From: Isoetes taiwanensis
Lineage: Eukaryota; Streptophyta; Lycopodiopsida; Isoetales; Isoetaceae
DNA: 64,000 nt
Reading direction: 5' to 3'
Assembly: GCA_021234155.1 (NCBI GenBank)
Contig: JAJEKV010000311.1
Coordinates: 227,104 to 291,103 of the forward strand
The position numbers were made by a program, and so were the translations under genes. Below are positions 1-10,900 of this stretch, one piece after another; the first letter of the stretch is position 1, and each line of letters opens with the position of its first letter. The notes under the pieces were generated by a model. It was not told the DNA's origin. It worked only from the letters and a program-made list of their open reading frames with translations, and did no database searches.

Positions 1-478
1 AAGCTTTTGGGAGCCACACTTGTGTGCTTCATATAACTACATCTGCTACTTTATTTATGATCACATAAGTGATCATTATTATGCCATGACTGACATAACT
101 GTTCTAGGTAGGCGTCCCAGGGTAAAAGCATGATAGGGTGTCATACATTAGTTCTAAATTCATGTACTATTTTGCACTAGAAAACTCGTTTTTTATGTAA
201 TTTTGAATGTATGGTAGGAGGCCACGTGCTTGTCGTTATATATTTAAAAAGGGAATATATTTGATTGTTTGTCATCGTGATATGAAGTGCCGACGGTTGT
301 TGCGAAATTTTGGGCACAATCACTGGATTCCCTCCGATCCAAGCAAATTCCCTCCAATCCACCCGAAGCAAGCAAATTCCCTCCAATCTACGGTCTAAGA
401 ATTTAAAACAAAGAAAAGAATTTCAAATTCTTGCCGGATCTTTGCATGCATATCAATTTTCATAGTAGTAGTAGGGGC

Positions 479-1222
479 ATGGCACAAGAAAATCAAAGTA
501 TGAACAGAATTACTCAGGCTGATGTCCAAAATGAGGACGGTGATACTGAAATCGACAAAGGGAAGCAGAAAATGGTTGAACAAGATACTCTAAATGACAT
601 CTTTGAATGAAGTGACAGAGAGTGATAATCACAACAAAGCGGTGAGAATGGCGGATCATATTCCGTGTACTTCACCAAAAAATCAGGAAAAGAGCGTAAA
701 GCGGTTGTTGAATGCTTTAGAAATGAAGCCGATTCTCTATCTCTTGGTGAAAGAGAGGTATTGGTTTCGAGGATCTTGCAAGATAACAGGCTCTTGGGTT
801 GTTTAAACTGTGATTGGGCTACCTTCGAAGTGGTGGTGAAACATTCATTGTTACAAAATCTCAAAGATGGATTAGAAGAGGTTAAATCTTCTAATAGCAG
901 TGACAAGTTGGCAGCCAAGCACTCTGTTTTATCCATGATTGTTGGGAAAAATGGGGAATTGAAGCAAAAAGAAGTTGCTTCAAAAATGTTGAACTGCCAT
1001 CCTCGAAATTTGTCATACGCTGCAGGCAGAAGAAAGAGAATGAAAATTGCAGGTCCAACTATATGGGCATTAGCAGGCAGAAAGAGAAGATCTGATTGTT
1101 TGGACGAAGACACAAAGCAATTAGTCATCCAATTTTGGTTAAACAACACCAAGATTTCACCTAAATACAGGGATGTAAGAAAGAAAAGGCATCAGACAAT
1201 CCTGTTTCTTGATATACCACAG
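479..1222 (+). pseudogene. N-terminal part of a broken transposase-like gene
   Basis: An ATG at 479 opens a charged, probably disordered N-terminus (starting MAQENQSMNRITQ) that ends at a TGA at 608-610. Reading resumes in another frame, and the long stretch 665-1222 carries a basic segment (RKRMKIAGPTIWALAGRKRR, then DEDTKQLVIQFW and SPKYRDVRKKR). This layout resembles the N-terminal half of a widespread transposon-derived protein family whose C-terminal half appears at 6.03-7.1 kb. A good donor (CAG|GTATTT) ends the exon at 1222. At least one frameshift makes it a pseudogene or an imperfect read. The middle of the protein (roughly 150-200 residues in relatives, from memory) was not found, so it is either lost or inside the repeat-filled gap. 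The name transposase-like is inference; I cannot name the superfamily. Confidence 0.5.
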
Positions 1223-1257
1223 GTATTTCATTCTTTATTGTATGAAATGCTTCTGAT

Positions 1258-2016
1258 ATAATATATTCAACAAAACTTAGACTTATTCAGATTTAATAGA
1301 TAACACTTCATGGATACCACTAAAAAATATATGTATTATTTTTTTATTGTTATCATACTTATAGATTTTAATTATATAAGTTTATCTTTAAATCAAGACT
1401 ATAATGGTTATCAAAGAATAAAATTGTTTTCTAAACTAATTTTCACTTGAATCTATTTAGAACTAGACATTTCAAGAATATAAAATTTCAATTTTAAGTG
1501 ATTTAACAAATTTAAAATCAGCAATCATGATAATTTCTAAATGAAATCTGATGGTTTGATAAGTGATTCATTTAATATTATAAAAATTTCACAATTTACA
1601 AATGTTTATACTTTTGAAAATACTTTAAGAAAAGTTTTAAGCTGAGTTTATTATTGATTTGTTTTCTATATATCTTATTTCATTAACAATAAACTATTCA
1701 ATAGTTATTATTAAAACATAAATATATTCAATTTCAATCTAGACTTTCTTCTTAAAATATGTTAAAAAAATAATATTTTAATCATACAAAGTTTATGAAA
1801 ATTTAATTGTAAATAAATTAAAGTGAATACTGGTTTAGAAAGCAATTTTATACTTTAGTTTCCATCATACTTTTGATTTAAAGATAAATTGAACAAATTA
1901 TTAAAATCAATAAAGTTAAAAATACATAGAAGCTTTTCATAGCATCCTTGAAGCACATCTATTAGATTTGAATAAGTCCAAATTTTTGCTAAATATATCA
2001 TCTCTTGTTTGTCATC
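1258..2016. repeat. AT-rich direct repeat, copy A
   Basis: First of three long direct copies of one AT-rich sequence (others at 2580-3336 and 5318-6028). It starts ATAATATATTCAACAAAAC and runs almost colinearly with copy B up to TCTTGTTTGYCATC. Differences are scattered substitutions and short gaps. No coding potential is visible. It lies in the interior gap of the flanking transposase-like gene. It is not bounded by obvious TG...CA ends, so an LTR identity is unproven. Confidence 0.85.
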
Positions 2017-2139
2017 CCTTTCTCATTAGATTTACGACTGTCTGCAAATAAGTATCACTTGAATTTCAATTCAAATTTGCTCGTCAATGGAACTATCACT
2101 CGAAAAGAACCGTCTTAGGAAATGTCTCTTCATTTTATT

Positions 2140-2560
2140 GATGTTTGGGTAGGACCTAGAAATACCCACCTGAAACTTACTTTAGATACAAGGACTGCGA
2201 TAACATGGATAGCTAACAAGTAAACTGCAATTCAATCTTCTGCCAAGATCTATTAAACTATAGAGGTCCCTCTTGCACGGCTGATGGTGGATGCCAAGCT
2301 AGTATAGACTATGCAGATAAGAAGAGTGTGAAGATCATATTGATCAAAGACACACTAACTTTTGATTATTCAGAGGATTCATCACTTGCTGCTTTTGACC
2401 ATGGAATTAGTTCTAAAGTAGAAAGAGAGGATGATGGAGTATTAAGAATGGGACAAGACTTGTCATTATCAATTGCAAAACAGCTTGGTTTCAGTGGGAT
2501 GTTTTCATATTGCCTTCCCTGTTATCACTCCAGATCAAGCTCCACACTCGTTTTTTATGA
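2140..2560 (+). pseudogene. Nepenthesin-type aspartic protease fragment
   Basis: Pieces of a plant A1-family aspartic protease are readable in order: LKLTLDTRTAITWIA (the place where LDTGSDLTW normally stands), then SCTADGGCQASIDYAD (the conserved Cys-rich segment), then LIKDTLTF and MGQDLSLSIAKQLGFSGMF followed by SYCLP. The catalytic DTG reads DTR, a stop codon follows the first block, and both ends of the protein are missing, so it cannot be active. The piece sits exactly between AT-rich repeat copies A and B, suggesting that a host gene fragment was captured or trapped between them. Family assignment is from motif order and is fairly sure. Confidence 0.7.
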
Positions 2561-2579
2561 CTCTGAATATAATCCCTCC

Positions 2580-3336
2580 ATAATATATTCAACAAAACTT
2601 AGACTTATTCAGATTTGATAGATCACACTTCATGGATACCACTAAAAACTATATGTACTATTTTTTTATTGTTATCATATTTATAGATTTTAATTATATA
2701 AGTTTATCTTTAAATCAAGACTATAATGGTTATCAAAGAATAAAATTGTTTTCCAAACTAATTTTCACTTGAATCTATTTAGAACTAGACATTTCAAGAA
2801 TATAAAATTTAAATTTTAAGTGATTTAATAAATTTAAAATCAGCAATCATGATAATTTCTAAATGAAATCTGATGGTTTGATAAGTGATTCACTTAATAT
2901 TATAAAAAGTTCACAATTTACAAATGTTTATATTTTTGAAAATACTTTAAAAAAATTTTTAAGCTGAGTTTATTATTGATTTGTTTTCAATATATCTTAT
3001 TTCATTAACAATAAACTATTCAATAGTTATTATTCAAACATAAACTTATTCAATTTCAATATAAACTTATCTTCTTAAAATATGTTAAAAAAATAATATT
3101 TTAATCATACAAAGTTTATGAAAATTTAATTCTAAATAGATTAAAGTGAATACTGATTTAGAAAGCAATTTTATACTTTAGTTCCATCATACTTTTGATT
3201 TAAAGATAAATTAAACAAATTATTAAAATCAATAAAATTAAAAATACATAGAAGCTTATCATGGCATCCTTGAAGCACATCTATTAGATTTAATAAGTTC
3301 AAATTTTGCTAAATATATCATCTCTTGTTTGCCATC
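2580..3336. repeat. AT-rich direct repeat, copy B
   Basis: Second copy of the repeat at 1258-2016, same orientation and nearly full length. Its right end runs into the tandem ~1 kb unit, sharing the words CTTGTTTGCCATC at the join. Together with copy C it flanks the tandem unit as direct repeats. Confidence 0.85.
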
Positions 3337-4320
3337 TTGCTATGGCTAGCATGGACTGGTTTTTTTTTAGGAACGACAGAAGTATTATATTACATGCAAA
3401 GATACATAGTAATACAAAAATTCAGAGAAGATCTCTGAGATAAAGGGCGGTGACATAGTTAACTCGGCCTAACATTCAATAAGGAGGAAAAGTATTAATA
3501 GAAAACAACCACAGTTATATATTCTTTTAGATTTAAAAGGAAAAAAACTATAGTTATGGAAGTTTCAAAGTACTATAGGGTCTGCAAATTTCATGTCCGC
3601 AATCCAATTGCTATCTCACAGATCCAGGACCCCATCTAGAGTAATTGTAGCAAACATATTTTCTGTATGTGAAAATAACAGCTGATCAAGTTTTCCGGGC
3701 CCATATGTGGAGGAATCCAGGATATGCAATATCCATGAATCCCGAGCAAATTCACAAATACCAAGCTTTTCCTGGAAGTAGTGTTTGAGTTCAGATTTGA
3801 ACTACCAAATATCATCATCTGCCAGAATTCTTCTCAAAGTCTTGACCTCAATGATATGGATTTTGACCCAATAAAGGGCCTCAATGACCTCCTGGCGAGC
3901 AAGAGCAATCGTGCCCGTCGGGACCTTCCTCGCATGCCCTCCCTCCAAGTGTTTTCTAACCAGATAATCTGTCGGCAGCATCAGACAAAGTGTTAAGGTG
4001 AGATGAGAAGAAAGAGAAAAAACCTTGAAAGGAACCCAAAGAGTCCCAATTTCGGTCATAATTGGACCCTTTCAGTATTATATGTGCTATAGCAGAATCA
4101 GCCAGCTCCAACTGCAGAGATGCTTTTAAGGAGTTCAGACCGCTGGTGTCTGATTGATGGCCACATTATTCCTATGTTTCCAGACTGCCGATAGGCAAAG
4201 TATTCTATTGTACCCAGAAAAGAGGAATCATGCTGGAGAAAGGAAAAACGTTCATCTTCACATACTGGAGTAGGGCCTATATAGGCACTTATCCAGGTCC
4301 GAAAGGAGGAAAGCCAAGGA
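3324..4320. repeat. Tandem ~1 kb unit, copy D1
   Basis: First of two head-to-tail copies (997 and 994 bp) that start CTTGTTTGCCATCTTGC and end AGGAAAGCCAAGGA. On the minus strand it carries coding-like sequence without a recognised match; this copy is interrupted relative to D2 (a stop after ADDDIW near 3802). Near its minus-strand 3' end is a run of eight A (T on plus, 3360-3367), which could be a short poly(A) remnant of a retrocopied transcript. Confidence 0.85.
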
Positions 4321-5314
4321 CTTGTTTGCCATCTTGCTATGGCTAGCATGGACGGTTTTTTTTTAGGAACGACAGAAGTATTATATTACATGCAAAACAT
4401 AGTAATACAAAAATTCAGAGAAGATCTCTGAGATAAAGGGCGGTGACATAGTCAACTCGGCCTAACACTCCATAAGGAGGAAAAGTATTAATAGAAAACA
4501 ACCACAGTTATATATTCTTTTAGATTTAAAAGGAAAAAAAACTATTGTTATGGAAGTTTCAAAGTACTATAGGGTCTGCAAATTTCATGTCCGCAATCCA
4601 ATTGCTGCCTCACAGATCCAGGACCCCATCCAGAGTAATTATAGCAAACATATTTCCCGTATGTGAAAATAACAGCTGATCAAGTTTCCTGGGCCCATAT
4701 GTGGAGGAATCCAGGATATGCAATATCCATGAATCCCGAGCAAATTCACAAACACCAAGCTTTTCCTGGAAGTACTGTTTGAGTTCAGATTTGAACTGAC
4801 AAATATCATCATCTGCCAGAATTCTTCTCAAAGTCTTGACCTCAATGATATGGATTTTGACCCAGTAAAGGGCCTCAATGACCTCCTGGTGAGCAAGAGC
4901 AATCGTGCCCGCCGGGATCTTCCTCGCATGCCCACCCTCCAAGTGTTTTCTAACCAGATAATCTATCAGCAGCATCAGACACAGTGTTAAGGTGAGATGA
5001 GAAGAAAGAGAAAAACCCTTGAAAGGAACCCAAAGAGTCCCAATTTCGGTCATAATTGGACCCTTTCAGTATTCTATGTGCCATAGCAGAATCAGCCAGC
5101 TCCAACTGCAGAGATTCTTTTAAGGAGTTCAGACCGCTGGTGTCTGATTGATGGGCACATTATTCCTATGTTTCCAGACTGCCGATAGGCAAAGTGTTCT
5201 ATTGTACCCAGAAAAGAGGAATCATCCTGGAGAAAGGAAAAACGTTCATCTTCACATACTGGAGTAGGGCCTATATAGGCACTTATCCAGGTCCAAAAGG
5301 AGGAAAGCCAAGGA
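4321..5314. repeat. Tandem ~1 kb unit, copy D2
   Basis: Second head-to-tail copy of the unit at 3324-4320, very similar in sequence, joined directly to AT-rich copy C at 5318. Nine T at 4356-4364 correspond to the poly(A)-like run. It contains the longer minus-strand ORF at 4610-5053. Confidence 0.85.
4610..5053 (-). CDS. Unrecognised 147-residue ORF in tandem unit D2
   Basis: An open frame beginning MTEIGTLWVPFK and ending ITLDGVLDL. The first ~40 residues are hydrophobic; the rest is a normal-looking soluble composition with segments such as IALAHQEVIEALYW and VKTLRRILADDDICQFKSEL. The equivalent frame in D1 is broken, so D2 preserves the better copy. Upstream on the same strand another frame (PWLSSFWTWISAY...) also looks coding, so this may be the second half of a frameshifted gene fragment. 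I do not recognise the protein. It may be a captured host gene fragment rather than an active gene. Confidence 0.35.
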   Translation of the reverse strand: MTEIGTLWVPFKGFSLSSHLTLTLCLMLLIDYLVRKHLEGGHARKIPAGTIALAHQEVIEALYWVKIHIIEVKTLRRILADDDICQFKSELKQYFQEKLGVCEFARDSWILHILDSSTYGPRKLDQLLFSHTGNMFAIITLDGVLDL

Positions 5315-5317
5315 CAA

Positions 5318-6028
5318 ATAATATATTCAACAAAACTTAGACTTATTCAGATTTGATAGATAACACTTCATGGATACCACTAAAAAATATATGTACTATT
5401 TTTTTATTGTTATCATATTTATAGATTTTAATTATATAAGTTTATCTTTAAATCAAGACTATAATGGTTATCAAAGAATAAAATTGTTTTCCAAACTAAT
5501 TTTCACTTGAATCTATTTAGAACTAGACATTTCAAGAATATATAATTTCAATTTTAAGTGATTTAACAAATTTGACATCAGCAAGCATGATAATTTCTAA
5601 ATGAAATCTGATGGTTTGATAAGTGATTCACTTAATATTATAAAAATTTCACAATTTACAAATGTTTATATTTTTGAAAATACTTTAAGAAAAGTTTTAA
5701 GTTGAGTTTATTATTGATTTGTTTTCAATATATCTTATTTCATTAATAATAAACTATTCAATAGTTATTATTCAAACATAAACGTATTCAATTTCAATCT
5801 AAACTTATCTTCTTAAAATATGTTAAAAAAATAATATTTTAATCATACAAAGTTTATGAAAATTTAATTCTAAATAGATTAAAGTGAATACTGGTTTAGA
5901 AAGCAATTTTATACTTTAGTTTCCATCATACTTTTGATTTAAAGATAAATTGAACAAATTATTAAAATCAATAAAGTTAAAAATACATAGAAGCTTATCA
6001 TGGCATCCTTGAAGCACATCTATTAGAT
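5318..6028. repeat. AT-rich direct repeat, copy C
   Basis: Third copy of the AT-rich repeat, same orientation as A and B. It ends at CATCTATTAGAT, about 40 bp before the last ~15 bp shared by A and B would be expected, and is followed at once by the exon-like sequence of the transposase-like gene. Confidence 0.85.
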
Positions 6029-7105
6029 AGTCTTAAAGAAGACTGTTCACTTGTATATTTCTGATGACAGAAATCATGATACACATTTTGTACAACATGC
6101 ATTTAAGCTTCATCTGAAATGGCTGAAAGAGAATGATGGACCTCATGTACAGTATCATATTATGTGGTCTGATGGTTGTGCTGCACAATACAAGTCCAGA
6201 AGAAATTTATATTTCATTACCAGGTACCATGTTGAATATGGCATTCGTTTACAATGGAACTATTTTGGTTCTGGGCATGGAAAAGGTGAACATGATGGAG
6301 AGTCTGCCAAGGCCAAGCAGGTACTTGCAGCCGAACAGTTATGAGAACATGGAACAGAGATTAGAGGTGCACATGATGCTTGTATTGTCTTGAGGAGCAA
6401 GCAATCTAATGTTAACAGAGTATACTGGGAAGTGAAGGAGTCAGATATTGATAGAACCAATGCATTGGATGTGCAACCTCTTCCTGGTATTCAGAAATTG
6501 CATGCTATAGCTTCTATAAGTCCAACTGACCCCACCTTAGTAATGGTGAGACCATTATCTTGCTTCTGCAATGCTTGCATTAACTTTGAATGGGATGCTT
6601 GTGAGTCCATTTCATTCTGTGGGATGTGGCAATTAAAGAAGCTAGTACCCCGAGTAAGTACTCATTGTGAAGTAGAGAATGAGGAAACTGCTGCTTTTGC
6701 AAATGTAAATGAAGAGCTAGAAGATCTAGTACAGTGTAGGTGATGTTTGTTTTCTTTTGCTGCACCAGGAAATGAAGAAAATGTGCCATACTATATCCTT
6801 CTTTGCAAGAAAACAAAATTTGTTTTGCAGGAAATGTTATTGACGATTACAAAAATTATCACCATATAGGTGAAACAGTCATATCCGCCTATTACTATAA
6901 AAAATTGTCTGGTTGTCACCACAAGTATAAGTTATTGGATGACAAAGAAGTTCTTGTACCTGCAGAGTCTGTTATTGGAGCAAAGTTTGCAATGCCAAAA
7001 GTAAATCATAAGGTGAAGGGTGCTTCTGCAGCTTATGCATTGTCTACTGATGTGCATGAGATGCTATTGGGAAGTTTGCCTGAAATGCTACATGATCTGG
7101 AATAG
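6029..7105 (+). pseudogene. C-terminal part of transposase-like gene (RNase H-like fold motifs)
   Basis: Readable segments in order: LYISDDRNHDTHFVQHAFKL, VQYHIMWSDGCAAQYKSRRN, RLQWNYFGSGHGKGEHDGES, then VPYYILLCKKTKFVLQ and a C-terminal tail ending LLGSLPEMLHDLE. The WSDGxxxQYKSR ... FGSGHGKGxxDG pattern is that of a transposon-derived protein family found in many eukaryotes, probably with an RNase H-like (DDE) fold. The frame is interrupted by one TGA at 6342-6344 (frame continues without shift, so a CGA-to-TGA change is likely), another TGA at 6741-6743, and a one-base shift near 6830. It is the continuation of the part at 479-1222. Not functional as read. Confidence 0.5.
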
Positions 7106-7961
7106 CTTGAACAGATTATATGTTGGACAGATTATATGTTGGAGAGAAGTAATCTGAAAAGAGAAAAGTGCTGGTGTAACATGATTTATATTACATTGTA
7201 ATTGAGTACATCAACTTATTTCAAAACATGTTTCTTGTTATTGATAACTTTACAGAATATATCAACTTCTTTTATGCCTAACTATTACATCCTGTGGTGG
7301 CTGAAATCTCATAGGTATTGCATCCATTCTCCTAAGATTTCCGGAGTGCCATATAATGTTAGGACTAGCTGTGGCAGAGGCCACTGCTGCTTCTCTTGCA
7401 ATTGCAAGCCCACTCCAGCCCTCACGCAGCACAGTTGACGTGTGCACTTGGCAACTGATTCCTTCCCCAAGGATCAGGATCATAGATCTTGTGAATTGCC
7501 CAAAGTATTGTTAGCATCTCATCCCTGGTGCTTCTGTCTTCGACTGTTCTCGACTGTTCCCATAACCCGTGCAGGCCGGTAAGGAATCTTGCTTCATACC
7601 CTAAGCCACAAGAGAATGGTACATCTGGAACATATTCTGCTTCAGTCCCTAAAGGAGATGGTGGTTCATCTGGTTCAACCTCTACTCCATGTACATGTAC
7701 AAGTTCCTTTTGTTCTGGTTCAACCTCTGCTCCATGTATAAATTCCTCTTCAATTTCATTTTCCTCAACTTCTAATCCAATAACAAAAGTTAAAAATTAT
7801 TAGCATTTATAAAGTATTAAATCTAAAACTTCCTCAACCTTAAATATTAATAATAGATATAATTTAACAAGTACTCAAAAGAGTTATGAAAGCAAATCCA
7901 CATCTAGAAAAGTTACAAGAAAGGTGATTCGGGTTTATCAAAGGCATTGTACATAGGGCCT
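7106..7961. other. No gene recognised
   Basis: Holds low-complexity coding-like sequence rich in Ser/Thr/Pro codons around 7530-7800 (repeats of the type SGSTSTPCTCTSS) and AT-rich spacer. A minus-strand frame at 7262-7483 is open but matches nothing I know. It is probably 3' flank of the pseudogene and downstream flank of the Ulp1-like gene. Confidence 0.4.
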
Positions 7962-10900
7962 TTATTCCGCTTTCATATCTTCACCAGATTCATCCACTAT
8001 AGTCTTGATGATAATGTCACCATATATGTCCCAAGAGTCATCGAACTTATGCTCCTTTATGTAATTGGTAAAATTTGGTGCATATTTCAACCCTACCAAC
8101 CAATCAAATAAGAAGGACAGATGGTTGTCGCGTTCTATCAAAGGTGTCCATAGTGGCACACAAACATAACTTTCTTTGTTGAAAAGAGCTTTGTGCTTAG
8201 ACTCAAACACACCACGAGTCTAACCATTGTATTTAGGATATTCAATGACAATACTATCCACAGGTACTACTTGAGGGGTTACACCAACTGAATTTGTGTA
8301 AGGAAGTCCCCAACATCTTTCTGTTCCATAAACAAGTTTAAATTTTGGGATGCCATCTTCATAGAGCTTGTCCAAAATTGATGTTATGATATCTACGGGG
8401 AGAGTTGACCATATATGGCCAAATCCCAATGAAAGGAGGCATATTGAAGCATTGCTTTCATTGTTGGTCCTGGGCAAAGAGAAAACTCCATGTTTCGTAA
8501 TTATGGGCTTGTAAGAGGAAATATTGATTCCTGGAGTTCTATAAAAGTAACCCAGAACACCTTGGATCTCAAATATTAGGAGTCCTGTAAGGAAGCAAAA
8601 TATAATTAACATACAGTAGCACTAGGATTGCAACCATTCATTGATTACATTATCAAGATTACATAAAGCCAAATGGCTTAGTGTTGTTTCCAATAAGAAA
8701 AAAGCCAATTGGCCTCATTTGATAAAGAGTTATGAAAGAAGTTAAGCACTACCATGCTTCTCTTGCGAGGTGCTAGTAGTGCCTGTTTTGATGAGATGGC
8801 TCTTATAATCAATCATAGCCTTAATGAGCACATGTCTCCTGGACTGTGCATACTCCGCATCAAACCAATCTGAAGAGAACTGAAAGAATGAAAACAAATA
8901 GTTTTCAGAATCAAATATTATATAAAAAGCAATTGTTGATATGTTATCTCACCATGCTCTTAGCCCGCGCACTGGCATCCACAAAGGCTTGCATATAAGC
9001 CATGACATAAAGACCACAGGAGGCCAGGTCACCTTGTTGTGGAACCTCAGGTCTAATTTCTTTCTGCACTGAATTCTTCACATAAATATCAATCTTACGA
9101 GAACTGGAATTAGTCAATGCTGTAATGATATCTTTATGAAGCCTGCAATAGAAAATAACATCAGAATTATGCAAAGACATTAATGAATTAATAGTGAGTG
9201 CACTTACATCATAACCATCCTCGTGTCAACCTGCGCATTCTTTAGCGAAGTTCGAATAAGGATATTTGGAGAAGACAAAGGGTGTTGCTACAGCTTCTTG
9301 GCCTTATCTAAAACAATGATGACCAGTGCATGGTGCATAGGATCCTCAATCTGGATTGGAATCATAATGTACTGGCATTTGCTCAATATGATTCCCTGAA
9401 GCCCTTTTTGAACTACAGCCAATCCAGACTGTACCATCGAAGTTGCATCAGATGACAGTTTGTTAAAGGCTGTTCTGTAGGCTAAGAAATTCTCTGAGGG
9501 GAAGAAAAAAAATGCATCACGCCATTTGTCAGGCATAATGCTAATCAGATACCTATTCACAAAGCAAGTGAGGTTAGATGTTCAGTAGTTAACCATAATG
9601 CAAAAAAGAATCTGATCAAGTTACCTTCCAAATATGTCTATATGCCCGTTGGACATGTGCCCTGTCTCGCAAAAACCTTCCACACAATATTTAGTCACCT
9701 TGATTAGAGGCTTTTGCTGGAAAGGGTAGCATGGAACTATTTTCAACAAGCTCTCCAGGTCTCTGTAAACCAAACTTGCATTATTGAGAGACAAATGAAT
9801 TGCAACTACAACAGAATCTTACTTACTCTCCTGTGCTGTCATCGCCAGATCGAGCACTTTCAGATGATGTTTGGCTTCTAGTCCTGCAGAAGTCATCATA
9901 AAATTGTTCAGATATTACACTTTAAGAGCTTCAACTAACATAATAAATATTCACCTTTTGGTTGAAGTTGTATTTTGCATACACTCCTTCCTTTTTCTTG
10001 TCTGCTTCTCCTGTTTAACAACCTTGGTCTCCTCAACCTTGGTTTCCTCTATATCATCAACCTTAGTGGCCTCAACCTTTGTTTCCTCAGCCTTTGTTTC
10101 CTCGGTTCTGGTTTCCTCCACTGCCACATCATCCTTTTGGATCTCTTGTACCTCCACCATCTCTTCCTCTCCAATGGCTACTATCCTCTATCTTTTCAAT
10201 GGTTGCCTGAACAAAGGCTGCAGAAGATTCACCAATTTCCAACACTTCTGCATAAATTAGTCACCAAAGTTAATCAGTATTGTGAATCCTAATTTTAAGT
10301 TAATGGTATACCTGTTGAATCATCACTCAACAGCATTTTCATTTCCTGCTGAAATGATGGCATTGGCTTAATAGGTTTCCAAATTGGTTTCTCTGGAAAT
10401 TTATATTGTGAAGAAAGACTTGAGGAATCTGGAACTTTATACTGTGAAGAAAAACTTGAAGAACCTACAAAAAATGGTGTTTAATAATTGCAGTACACAC
10501 AAGCAAAAAGAAGATGCAACATACCCGTAAAGATAACTACTGCCTCCTGCTTTAACTTTTCAACCTCTGCTGCATAATCCACAATGTTCGAATCGGTATG
10601 CTCGTGGCTATATGGAATTCCAAGTGACATATCAAGCTCATATGACATGAAAATTAAATTCCAGGGATTGTAATCAATCAAATATGATATTTACTTAGAC
10701 GTATCCGAGGACTTCACTGGTACCTCAAGCTCTTCCTCAAAAGACTTTACAAGGTTTACAGGTGATGTCCATGTAGAAGTATTTCCCAAATCCTCCTGAC
10801 CTCCTGTCAAATCCAATACCTTGGAAGAAAGTGCTGTTGGCTTCTTGCTGTCATCTACAATAGAGAGTAGAAAAAGACTTGAGATAAGAAAAGGAATATG

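Noticed and set aside
514-1152. 212-codon minus-strand ORF
   Set aside because: It lies antisense to the transposase-like exon, whose plus-strand reading has the better motif content and a donor site.
9871-10292. Plus-strand hydrophobic Leu/Ser-rich ORFs
   Set aside because: They are the complement of the acidic TKVEE repeat of the Ulp1-like gene; a composition shadow.
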